DNA from: Bacteroidales bacterium
Lineage (GTDB): Bacteria; Bacteroidota; Bacteroidia; Bacteroidales; Tenuifilaceae
DNA length: 64,000 nucleotides
Reading direction: 5' to 3'
Assembly (NCBI GenBank): GCA_028708425.1
Contig: JAQVYY010000006.1
Span: 36,430-100,429 of the forward strand
A program made the translations under genes and the position numbers. This document shows positions 36,953-44,623 of this stretch, in pieces. The notes under the pieces were generated by a model. That model saw nothing but the letters and a program-made list of their open reading frames with translations, had not been told where the DNA came from and ran no database searches. Position 1 is the stretch's first letter; each line of letters opens with the position of its first letter.

Positions 36953-37084
36953 GTGAAACCCGAAAAAATTAAAGAGTACCAAATTACGGGTTTGCGAACT
37001 CGAATGTGCAACGCAAAACTCGAAACCATTCAGCAAAATGTGTCAAATGGTATTTTACAGCAATTAAATATTTTTGACATATGA
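36953..37084 (+). CDS. Small orphan reading frame with its own terminator
   Basis: 43 codons from GTG 36953 to TGA 37082-37084, beginning MKPEKIKEYQITGLRTRM and ending LQQLNIFDI. Amphipathic helix composition looks like real protein. It could be a small gene or the tail of a lost larger one. No family recognised. A hairpin that looks like a terminator follows it at once. Confidence 0.3.
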   Translation: MKPEKIKEYQITGLRTRMCNAKLETIQQNVSNGILQQLNIFDI

Positions 37085-37088
37085 GAAC

Positions 37089-37140
37089 AAAAACTCTCGT
37101 TATTCCACATTTTGATGGGACAACGAGAGTTTGGTTTTAT
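37089..37140 (+). terminator. Hairpin after the orphan frame
   Basis: Arms AAACTCTCGTT and AACGAGAGTTT around a 20-base loop, then GGTTTTAT. A terminator or a structured RNA 3' end. Confidence 0.55.
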
Positions 37141-37331
37141 AAAGTTCCTTGAGCATTAAAAAAATGAAGTGGATTAGCAAAAAAGTATCAACCTTTGCCT
37201 TTTAATATCGCAAGTAGGCTTTGGGATGCAAGGCAATGTTTGTCGTATTCATTAACAAATGAAACGAAGTGAAAACATAAAACACCTCCTAATTTTGCTA
37301 TTATCTCCTCCGTATTTATATTGCTATTTTA

Positions 37332-37895
37332 TTAAAATCTATACCCAATTCGTAAATGTAGATTCACGCCAACTTCGCCTTTGTTTTCGGAATATCCAAC
37401 ATTCTTTGCAAAATAGTACAAATATCCAATTCCAAATCCAGCTTCGTATGTAAAATGTCTTCCAATATTTCGTTTAATTCCCCAAGTTGGAATGATTGAA
37501 ATATTACTTGCAATCTTTATATTATCGTAGTTTGAAATTACAAACCAATTAGGATGATAACTTGTATTCAAAGAGAAAAAATTTCCGCTGTTGCCATCAA
37601 TGGTTTTATCATTTGTTTTACGTTTGTTCAAATTGTAATACCAGCGAGGTTCCAATGTAACAACTGGTGCTGCAACAAACCCTGTTTTGTCATATAAGTT
37701 TCCGCCCCAAATTCCACCATTAAAACCAATTTCACTCCGTAACGCTATTTGGTTTGATAGTTTTGATTCATTATGTGTCCAAATTCCTAAAAAACCAGTT
37801 TGAATTCCAAAAGTAGACTTTTCAACACTTGCGTTTTGTGATTTTGACATTAAAGCAAATCCAATGAAGATTAGGACCAATGTAATTCTTTTCAT
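37332..37895 (-). CDS. Secreted beta-barrel-like protein, unknown
   Basis: 187 residues, signal peptide MKRITLVLIFIGFALMSKSQ, then alternating polar/apolar strands with many Gly and aromatic residues and a final aromatic (IGYRF), the C-terminal signature of an outer-membrane barrel of about eight strands. No family name recognised. It has its own promoter region with the palindrome shared by two other units of this cluster (37935-37946), 40 bases upstream. The 500 bases downstream hold only repeats and the orphan frame. Confidence 0.65.
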   Translation of the reverse strand: MKRITLVLIFIGFALMSKSQNASVEKSTFGIQTGFLGIWTHNESKLSNQIALRSEIGFNGGIWGGNLYDKTGFVAAPVVTLEPRWYYNLNKRKTNDKTIDGNSGNFFSLNTSYHPNWFVISNYDNIKIASNISIIPTWGIKRNIGRHFTYEAGFGIGYLYYFAKNVGYSENKGEVGVNLHLRIGYRF

Positions 37896-37934
37896 TAAAA
37901 TTAATTTTTAGGTTAAAAAATACGATTAATTGGG

Positions 37935-37953
37935 TGTGATATCACAATACAAA
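37935..37953 (-). promoter_or_regulatory. Shared palindromic operator, site 3
   Basis: Perfect 12-bp palindrome TGTGATATCACA (37935-37946). On the minus strand TTTG (37950-37953) lies exactly 3 bp upstream of it and CCAAT follows it. The -7 region here is TATCTCTTTG, two bases longer than the consensus. Confidence 0.6.
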
Positions 37954-38086
37954 GAGATAAGCGTTTTAGGTGAAAAAAATTAAACAACAGTGTGTGTAAT
38001 AAGATTACCACAGTCATAACTACTACAAAAAAAGCCGTTTAAAAGCACTATATTAATGTGTTATGAATAGGCTAATACCATTACCT

Positions 38087-38683
38087 CTAAAATTTAACTC
38101 CCATTAATGGCGAAATAGTTGTTCCAATGAAGCTAAAACTTGGTATTACTGGGCTATCAAATCTTAATCCAAGCATAAAATTGTTCGAAAAGAGATAGTA
38201 GTAATCAAGCGATAGGCTCATTACTCCATACTCTACAATCTTCTGTGGCCTTACGTCAATTGCAACGGCAATTGTTGTTTCGCTCTCTTGATACCAATCA
38301 AAATCGTAATCAAAGTACCTATGTACCGCACACTTAAACCCAACGCCTGGTTCAATAAAATGACCACCCGTAATCCTTATGGGTCGCGAAAATACCAAGT
38401 CAATCATAAAGTATATATCAAGTCTATCCTGACCTTCAAACATCTCCATGTTTAGCCCCATGGTTTCGGTAGTAACGGCATACGACGAACGGAGATTGAC
38501 ATTGAAACCAGTAGAAAACTTCCGACCTGCCTCAAACCATAGTATGTGCGATGGTTTAGGAATATCTATATTTTTAAAATATCCCACACCACCCCTTAGT
38601 ACATTCTTCTTCAATTCCTGAGCATTGCTATAAAAACAGCAAGTAAAAGCTAGAACTCCTAGTAAAAAAATCTTTTTTATCAT
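38087..38683 (-). CDS. Secreted beta-barrel-like protein, unknown
   Basis: 198 residues, signal peptide MIKKIFLLGVLAFTCCFYSNAQ, then strand-rich sequence ending LMGVKF, as in small outer-membrane barrels. The two Cys in the signal core make lipoprotein processing possible but the lipobox is poor. It starts 15 bases after the stop of the 38699 gene, so they share a transcript that also reaches back to the phase-variable lipoprotein. No family recognised. Confidence 0.65.
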   Translation of the reverse strand: MIKKIFLLGVLAFTCCFYSNAQELKKNVLRGGVGYFKNIDIPKPSHILWFEAGRKFSTGFNVNLRSSYAVTTETMGLNMEMFEGQDRLDIYFMIDLVFSRPIRITGGHFIEPGVGFKCAVHRYFDYDFDWYQESETTIAVAIDVRPQKIVEYGVMSLSLDYYYLFSNNFMLGLRFDSPVIPSFSFIGTTISPLMGVKF

Positions 38684-38698
38684 ATTGATGACTATATC

Positions 38699-39295
38699 CT
38701 ATAATGTAAAACGTACCCCACCACCCACAAGAACCATCCCTATACCAGGATCCTGCATAATTATTCCTTTACCATTAGCAAAAACCGAGAATGATTTCGA
38801 AATATCAACTTCCAAACTTACACCACAGGTTACGCCAAACAAATAATTAGTCTCAAGAATGTACTCCCCATCAAGTCTATAGTTATCCGGGGAAACTTCT
38901 ACTGGTGTAGCAATTCTACATCTTAAATTATCCTCCCGCGAAAAGGTTACACCGGCATTAATTTGAACCGAGAACCATTTCTCCTTGATGGGATAGATAA
39001 AAGGGGCTAGGCTAACTAGTTTTGAGCTGTAAGAATCGGGTATATAAAGATTGGACGGCCAATATGGGAAGTACCTTTTTTCGTTGTTGCTGTATTGCGA
39101 GTATGATATAGCCGCACCATACCATCCTTTACGGATACTATACTCAACGCCAATCATTTGCCCTAAGTATTGATTACCTCCAACTGCAAGCATGGAATAT
39201 CCGCTTAAGCTGTGCTTAATACTATCGGTGCTAGAACAAAAACTTTTAAAGGAAATTGCCGCTAGGACAAGTAAAAGAATAATTGTTTTTTTCAT
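38699..39295 (-). CDS. Secreted beta-barrel-like protein, unknown
   Basis: 198 residues, signal peptide MKKTIILLLVLAAISFKSFC, then a barrel-like series of strands ending VGGGVRFTL. Same length as the next gene, but no clear sequence identity between them. It lies 61 bases after the phase-variable lipoprotein; the gap holds a stem-loop (39317-39344). Function unknown; a role beside the lipoprotein at the outer membrane is inferred from order. Confidence 0.65.
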   Translation of the reverse strand: MKKTIILLLVLAAISFKSFCSSTDSIKHSLSGYSMLAVGGNQYLGQMIGVEYSIRKGWYGAAISYSQYSNNEKRYFPYWPSNLYIPDSYSSKLVSLAPFIYPIKEKWFSVQINAGVTFSREDNLRCRIATPVEVSPDNYRLDGEYILETNYLFGVTCGVSLEVDISKSFSVFANGKGIIMQDPGIGMVLVGGGVRFTL

Positions 39296-39316
39296 TAAAA
39301 TAACTTTTAAAATTAA

Positions 39317-39344
39317 CCCATACGGCAGTTTTTTGCCGTATGGG
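39317..39344 (-). other. Stem-loop between lipoprotein and barrel genes
   Basis: Arms CCCATACGGCA and TGCCGTATGGG, 11 bp, six-base loop. The following TTAATTTT is a weak T tract, so it may be a partial terminator or mRNA stabiliser within the operon. Confidence 0.6.
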
Positions 39345-39356
39345 CTAAAACCATAA

Positions 39357-40584
39357 TTAATACTTTGATATAGAAAAGGTCATATCAAAAACATTACTTG
39401 TAGATCTGATTTTGTTACCTTTATAAACTGGAGCAAGATGATTATTATTATAAAACCAATCCCGATCCCATTCATTGTTTCCTAAACTTCTTCCAGATAC
39501 TTCGAATTCTGCACCAACACTCATTTCTGCACTTGCTGAATCTTTTTTATACCCAACAGAGCCCTTAATCGTGTATTTTTCCTTATTCTTATAGCGATAA
39601 GCACCAACAATTTGCCTAGTTTTTGCTTTAGTCCATTTAGTGTCCCACTCAATATTAACAGGGTACCACTTTTCATCTTTAGCATACTTTCTTGGTAGCC
39701 TAATGTAAATATTTGTTGGGAATGAACCAGTAAGTGTATTACTTGCAGGATTATATGAACCCTCTCCTCTTAGTACATACAAATCAAAGTATCTTGTCCA
39801 AAAAATTGTACTCCAAACAGTTTTCAACTTAATATACTTCAAGCGAACTACCTCATGATCAATATTTGCAGGTGTTGAACTAGGAGGATTACTAGGATTT
39901 GTTGAACCATTACCATTCCCAATATCATCAATTGGAAATTGTGGATATTCAAAATCAATGAAGTTTGGGGTAATTACAAGTACAGGATTGCTGTTTACAT
40001 ATTCCTCGTTTACAATAATATCGCCAGCATTCTTAGCTCCATAAATATATCCTGGCGACTCTGGTATCATTTCATCTATTGGATGGCCAGTAATTGTAAA
40101 TACGCGGTCGTTATCAGAGTAATCTTCCAAAGGATTAATACACCAAATACCACAATCATTTTCAACCAGAAAATCTAAAAGATCCGCATCCAATTCGTAT
40201 TCACTAGTTTTTTTTGTATATGCCTGCTCAAGAGCATTTTTGAGATTCGAAAACTTTAAAACAGCTCCTTTTGTTGCTCTTTCGTGATTTCCTAAAACCT
40301 GAGCGAATGAAATTTCGGGAGTTGTCCTTTTACTAGATCCAAACTGCTTAATTTCTTCATATACATCTTTATCGGTAACAACGTATGACAGCAACTTTGC
40401 TGCCTGATCAAGTTTACCCTTGAGTAATAGTTCATCAACTGTTAGTTCCCTTGGCATATCGGGTTCCTCTGGAACTAATGCATCCTTACCGCAGCTAGTA
40501 AAGAGAAGAGAAGAGAAGAGAAGAGAAGAGAAGAGAGACAAGTGCTATAGCTCTTCGACCTCTAGATAAAAAATTTGTTTTCAT
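39357..40584 (-). CDS. Phase-variable lipoprotein, currently out of frame
   Basis: The body frame (stop 39357) codes about 380 residues: a helical N-terminal part, a Pro/Ser/Asn/Gly linker near two-fifths and a strand-rich C-terminal part. It opens into LLFTSCGKDA, a clear lipobox, but in this frame the only start is a TTG at 40541 with no basic region. The natural ATG is at 40584 and reads MKTNFLSRGRRAIALVSLL, an ideal basic-hydrophobic signal start, yet that frame ends at TAG 40495-40497. Between them are seven CTCTT units. One unit more or two fewer joins the ATG to the body with Cys at about 33. So the gene is OFF as sequenced, or weakly read from TTG. No domain family recognised. Confidence 0.75.
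40501..40535 (-). repeat. Seven CTCTT units in the signal-peptide codons
   Basis: Perfect pentanucleotide tract (AAGAG on the plus strand, CTCTT in the gene). A non-triplet unit inside a reading frame is the classic slipped-strand switch. Its codons alternate Leu, Phe and Ser, so any copy number keeps a hydrophobic signal core. Confidence 0.95.
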
Positions 40585-40626
40585 CTGAATAAATTGCTAG
40601 GTTAATAATAAATAAAAAATATTGGG

Positions 40627-40672
40627 TGTGTCAACACGGCACAAACATATAAACAATTGTAATAGTTGCAAA
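40627..40672 (-). promoter_or_regulatory. Promoter and shared operator (site 2) of the lipoprotein gene
   Basis: On the minus strand: TTTG (40669-40672), 19-base spacer, TATGTTTG (40642-40649), which matches the Bacteroidetes promoter. Three bases later lies the palindromic GTGTTGACAC (40628-40637), then CCCAAT. The operator would cover the transcription start. The ATG at 40584 is about 45-50 bases downstream. Confidence 0.75.
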
Positions 40673-40758
40673 CGATTGATATAAAAAACTGCACCAGATA
40701 ACTAAGACTGCCACACAATGAGGCATATAAAATTAATAAGGCTGTCGAAAAACTATTA

Positions 40759-41454
40759 CTAGTAGGCAAATGATAGTCCAACGGAAGGCTTGAAAAACCA
40801 TCTAATAATATCGGGAGACTTGAGGTTATTAGATTCGCTCGAATGGCGATACTCAAAGTTGTTGGTTAGGTTGTATGCCATAAACATAGAGCCTGTAAGT
40901 CTAAATCGCCAAATGTTATAGTGTAACCTAAAACCCGCATCGAGCGAGAGTAAAAAGCTGTTTTTAACATTATACCCATGGTAATCTACCGTAGAGTTCG
41001 ATTCGCTTTTGTCGATATACCCAATTGTTGGGCCGGCGGTAAACTCGAAATTGCGAGAAAAAACGCTCTGAAACAGTTCAAATAGTAACTGGCTAATGGA
41101 ACCCGTTGTGCTGCTAACACCAAGTGCACGATTGGTAGATGAGCGAAAACCGTACCTAAATGTAGCATAGGGCGGATAATCGGCATTATCAAGATCCTTT
41201 ATAAAACCAGCTTTTACTCTATACACCCTATTCTTACCATGAAATTGCCCATAATTTAGGTTATAGTCCATACCCGAGAGGTAACCTCCGCCATTACTTT
41301 TTAACGATAATATGGCACCGTACTGAAAACCTAGGTCATTAAAATATAGCGGGGCTTTATGGGTTTCGTTCTGCGAAAAACAGGTGGTTATTGCGTTAGT
41401 AATGAGTATTATAGTTAATAATAATCTCTGTATATAAAATACTGTGTAATTAAT
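40759..41454 (-). CDS. Secreted beta-barrel-like protein with a possible AUU start
   Basis: The first in-frame ATG (41271) gives only 170 residues without a signal peptide. The open frame continues upstream through a clear signal peptide (QRLLLTIILITNAITTCFSQ, cut after residue about 28) back to an in-frame TAG at 41464-41466. No ATG, GTG or TTG occurs there; the best candidate start is ATT at 41454, giving 231 residues beginning MNYTVFYIQ. The mature part is strand-rich and ends VGLSFAY, like an outer-membrane barrel. The stop of the previous gene lies 10 bases before the ATT. Alternatives: a mutated start (pseudogene) or a sequencing error. Confidence 0.6.
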   Translation of the reverse strand: MNYTVFYIQRLLLTIILITNAITTCFSQNETHKAPLYFNDLGFQYGAILSLKSNGGGYLSGMDYNLNYGQFHGKNRVYRVKAGFIKDLDNADYPPYATFRYGFRSSTNRALGVSSTTGSISQLLFELFQSVFSRNFEFTAGPTIGYIDKSESNSTVDYHGYNVKNSFLLSLDAGFRLHYNIWRFRLTGSMFMAYNLTNNFEYRHSSESNNLKSPDIIRWFFKPSVGLSFAY

Positions 41455-41464
41455 ATACGGCTAG

Positions 41465-41998
41465 CTACCCTCCTATTTGCTTCTCTAAAAGCAGTAACTT
41501 TTTACCATATCTAACGTCTATCTCCTTGAATTTTGTATCTGCATCAATCTCAATGGCCTCAACCTGGTTCTCAAATCGAGTTTCTATCCTATTTAAAGCA
41601 ATCTCGTATTTTTTTTCGAGCAGCTCTGCTCTTAATGAGTACTCATGCTCAATCTCACTAAACTTTCTTTCAAAATAATTTTGACGTAATGCTCCCTTGA
41701 ATAAGCTTTTTTCAATCTGCTGCTCCAGCTCACCTACTTCCCTTTGAGCCTCTAGTTCTAGTAATGTAATCTCTTTTTCGCCTTGATATTCCAGCTCTGC
41801 CAATGAATCCTCCACCACGGCTTTTAGTATTAAAATTTCCTGATTTATTGCATGTTTTAAAGAATCTATTTCATGCTGAGCCTGTGTTTTAAGGTGTTCA
41901 ACCTCACTATTAACAGATTTATCATTCTGATAAATTTGTCCATTTGATACAAGAGAAATCGTAATGAACAATAATGTTGCTCCAAGTTTGAATTTCAT
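41465..41998 (-). CDS. Secreted coiled-coil protein, unknown
   Basis: 177 residues from the ATG at 41998 (an in-frame ATG 13 codons earlier lacks signal character). Signal peptide MKFKLGATLLFITISLVSNG, then an almost unbroken Glu/Leu/Lys-rich coiled coil to the end, LLLLEKQIGG. It would form a periplasmic or surface rod. First gene of a two-gene unit with the following barrel protein, under a promoter that has the shared palindrome. Confidence 0.7.
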   Translation of the reverse strand: MKFKLGATLLFITISLVSNGQIYQNDKSVNSEVEHLKTQAQHEIDSLKHAINQEILILKAVVEDSLAELEYQGEKEITLLELEAQREVGELEQQIEKSLFKGALRQNYFERKFSEIEHEYSLRAELLEKKYEIALNRIETRFENQVEAIEIDADTKFKEIDVRYGKKLLLLEKQIGG

Positions 41999-42056
41999 AT
42001 CCACGTTGTTTTGGTTAAATCCTTGTAACAGTTTCAAATTTTAAATATTTATTGAG

Positions 42057-42079
42057 TGCGTTAACGCAACACAAATATA
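42057..42079 (-). promoter_or_regulatory. -7 box and shared operator (site 1) of the coiled-coil gene
   Basis: Minus strand: TATATTTG (42072-42079; TANNTTTG), three bases, then the perfect palindrome TGCGTTAACGCA (42057-42068), then CTCAAT. Spacing is the same as at sites 2 and 3. No good -33 TTG at 19-21 bp was found. Confidence 0.65.
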
Positions 42080-42365
42080 TAACTCTTTAAGAAATATGTA
42101 AGCGGCTCACAAACAAACCGTATTCTAACATAGAATAGCGTATTAGTTGAATTTTACAGACATAAGGTTTTACATTGGGCTGTTGATCGTCATATAAATC
42201 AAGGAAAAAATATCTAGCTAGCCAATTCACTGGTCAAGCTAGGCCATCGCATTAATTACTTTTTGATACTAATATGCAAGAAACATCAGCTAAGAAATGA
42301 GGTTTTCCTCATCCATTTTTGAAAGATGCATCTAAAGTCTTCGCAATTTATTGGTCTAATTTTGT

Positions 42366-42431
42366 ATCAACAAAATAACAACAAAATAACAACAAAATAA
42401 CAACAAAATAACAACAAAATAACAACAAAAT
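42366..42431 (+). repeat. Six copies of an 11-bp repeat in the MCP leader
   Basis: Five perfect AACAACAAAAT units (42377-42431) preceded by one with a single mismatch. A TAATTTTG -7-like box (42357-42364) lies just upstream and the ATG is 20 bases downstream, so the tract is in the 5' untranslated region. The rest of the 42038-42451 gap shows no gene. Confidence 0.92.
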
Positions 42432-42451
42432 CATAACACAAAAATCTTACG

Positions 42452-43576
42452 ATGGGAGCAATAACAATTCAATCAGTAATACTGGCAGGCCCAGTTAGCT
42501 ATACAATCATGTATATTTTGATGCGAACCCTATTTAAGAACTCGGTTCTTTATAAAATTGGATTTGCAACAGGTTCGGCCATTGTGCTGATAGCTTTCGT
42601 TACTAGCGTCCAATCAAAACTTGGCCCTCTTCATAATATATGGGCTTTCCCTCTTAATATAGCCATGGGAGTTTCAGCATACGTTTATGTGGCAAGGGTA
42701 TTAAAAAAGCCTTTGGATAGTATTATTCGTAATGTAAATAAATTAAGCGAAGGAAATCTAAATACTAAAATTGACAAGAGCTATTTGACCAGAAATGATG
42801 AGATTGGAGTTCTTTCGCAATCAATAACTAATCTAACTCAACAGCTTACCGCTGTTGTTTCCCAAATCTCATCAAGTGCCAACCAGCTTGACTCTGCTGC
42901 AGAGGGCCTCAGCTCTAGCTCTCAGGAGCTATCAATGGGTGCTAACCAGCAGGCCTCATCAGTCGAACAGGTTTCATCATCAATGGAAGAGATGGCAACG
43001 AATATCGACCAGAATAACGATAATGCCCAGCAAACCAATACAATTGCCACAAGCGCTTATCGAGCGATAGCCAAAGTTGAAGACGCATCGCAGAAGAGCG
43101 TTATGGCGGTTCGAGAAATTTCGGATAAGATTGGTATCATTACCGATATTGCCTTCCAAACAAACCTATTGGCGCTTAATGCTGCTGTGGAAGCGGCACG
43201 CGCAGGCGAACAGGGTAGAGGTTTCGCAGTAGTTGCTGCCGAGGTACGCAAGCTGGCCGAGAGAAGCAGAATTGCTGCCAACGAAATTACCGATATCTCT
43301 AAATCGAGCTTAAGCATCACCGAGGAATCGGGAAACCTACTTAAGGGAATAGTTCCCGATATAAACAGAACCGCCAAACTTGTTGAGGAAATTGCTGCTG
43401 CAAGCACGGAACAACGACATGGTGCAGCACAAATAAATTCCGCCATTCAGCAGCTATACGGTATTACACAGCAGAATGCATCGGCTAGCGAAGAGCTTTC
43501 ATCGAGTGCCGAGGAGCTTACTGCGCAATCGGATCTTCTCATTGAGGCCATATCCTTTTTTGAGCTAAAAAATTAG
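42452..43576 (+). CDS. Methyl-accepting chemotaxis protein without a periplasmic sensor
   Basis: 374 residues. Three hydrophobic segments in residues 1-85 with only short loops, a HAMP-like linker (about 85-135, [19 protein letters not shown]...), then the signalling coiled coil with the conserved hairpin tip [41 protein letters not shown] at about 225-265 in two halves. With no extracytoplasmic domain it must sense membrane state or internal signals. Methylation-site Gln/Glu pairs flank the tip. No CheA or CheW gene is in the window; a receiver protein follows 28 bases later. Confidence 0.92.
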   Translation: MGAITIQSVILAGPVSYTIMYILMRTLFKNSVLYKIGFATGSAIVLIAFVTSVQSKLGPLHNIWAFPLNIAMGVSAYVYVARVLKKPLDSIIRNVNKLSEGNLNTKIDKSYLTRNDEIGVLSQSITNLTQQLTAVVSQISSSANQLDSAAEGLSSSSQELSMGANQQASSVEQVSSSMEEMATNIDQNNDNAQQTNTIATSAYRAIAKVEDASQKSVMAVREISDKIGIITDIAFQTNLLALNAAVEAARAGEQGRGFAVVAAEVRKLAERSRIAANEITDISKSSLSITEESGNLLKGIVPDINRTAKLVEEIAAASTEQRHGAAQINSAIQQLYGITQQNASASEELSSSAEELTAQSDLLIEAISFFELKN

Positions 43577-43604
43577 GTAACCAGTTTACAAAAAAAAGGT
43601 GAAA

Positions 43605-43982
43605 ATGACACTTTATAGCTATAGGGTACTAATTGTTGATGATAACGAAATTTTTGCCAAAACCTTATCGTTGCTCGTTCGAGCAGCACTTGGCAAGAGG
43701 TTATTAACCCTATCCATTGCCAGCAACGGAAAAGAAGCCGTTGAAAAAGCCTTTAACGAAAATGTTTTTGACGTGGTATTTATGGATGTTAATATGCCCG
43801 AAATGGATGGGGTTTTGGCAGCCCAAATTATTAATCGGAGTTTATATCGGCAAACCCGAATTGTGGCCGTTTCGTTCCAAAAGGATATGGATACAGTAAC
43901 AAAGATGATTAAAGCTGGAGCCGAAACTTTTCTTTATAAGGATAATTTGACGATTGAATCCATTCATAAAATATTTAACTAA
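43605..43982 (+). CDS. Single-domain response regulator (CheY-like)
   Basis: 125 residues, one receiver domain: acidic pair in LIVDDNE, phospho-Asp in FMDVNMPEMDG at about 61, switch Ser in VAVSFQ, and Lys in FLYKDN. No output domain. It follows the methyl-accepting protein and likely receives phosphate from a distant CheA. I use the ATG at 43605; a GTG two codons earlier is possible. Its last 8 bases overlap the end of the convergent NarL-type gene. Confidence 0.9.
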   Translation: MTLYSYRVLIVDDNEIFAKTLSLLVRAALGKRLLTLSIASNGKEAVEKAFNENVFDVVFMDVNMPEMDGVLAAQIINRSLYRQTRIVAVSFQKDMDTVTKMIKAGAETFLYKDNLTIESIHKIFN

Positions 43983-44610
43983 ACGATTGAAGGTTTACCA
44001 GATTATTCTTTATTGCATACACAGCGAGGGCAGTTGAATTCGGTGAGTTTGTCTTATGGAGTAATTCTGCCCTATGCTTTTCGATTGTACTTACGCTTAA
44101 AAAAAGTGTGCTGGCAATTTCAGCGGTCGATAATCCTCTGCAAAGCAATTCAAGAACCTCTTTCTCTCGGGGGGTTATGCTAAAATCAGGCTTTTTCTTG
44201 TGTGCATTAAGAAGTTTTAAAAGCAGGCTCTGTGAAAAGTAGGGTCGACCTTCAGACACCGATCTGATTGCCGCTTCGAGCTCAGAATAGTTTGATTCCT
44301 TCAGTAAAAATCCATGAACCCCCAGCTCAACTGCGGAATCGTAGTACTGAATGTCATCGTGCATGGATAGTATTATGATCTTAATATCAGGACAAATGCG
44401 AAGCGCTTCCTTTGAGGCTTCGATCCCATCCATTTTTGGCATATTAATATCCATCAGAATTAAATCTGCGTTGCAACGGCTGAGCATTGGCAATAACTCT
44501 TGCCCATTAGATGCTTCACCAACGAGTTCAATGTTATCCATCTCTTTTAAAAGAGCTTTTATTCCATCCCTAAGAATAAGATGATCGTCAACAATAATGG
44601 TTCTTATCAT
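43975..44610 (-). CDS. NarL/LuxR-type response regulator
   Basis: 211 residues: receiver (about 1-120, phospho-Asp in LILMDINMPKMDG near 53-55) and a LuxR helix-turn-helix (about 145-205, SITPREKEVLELLCRGLSTAEIASTLFLS). DNA-binding partner of the kinase encoded 13 bases upstream. Targets not known. Confidence 0.95.
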   Translation of the reverse strand: MIRTIIVDDHLILRDGIKALLKEMDNIELVGEASNGQELLPMLSRCNADLILMDINMPKMDGIEASKEALRICPDIKIIILSMHDDIQYYDSAVELGVHGFLLKESNYSELEAAIRSVSEGRPYFSQSLLLKLLNAHKKKPDFSITPREKEVLELLCRGLSTAEIASTLFLSVSTIEKHRAELLHKTNSPNSTALAVYAIKNNLVNLQSFS

Positions 44611-44623
44611 AAATCAATTCGTT

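Noticed and set aside
40602-40856. 84-codon frame across the lipoprotein promoter
   Set aside because: It overlaps the promoter and operator and the end of the 40759 gene; no family likeness.
42366-42431. Regular repeats as a possible CRISPR array
   Set aside because: The unit is 11 bp, head to tail and without spacers, and no cas gene is near.
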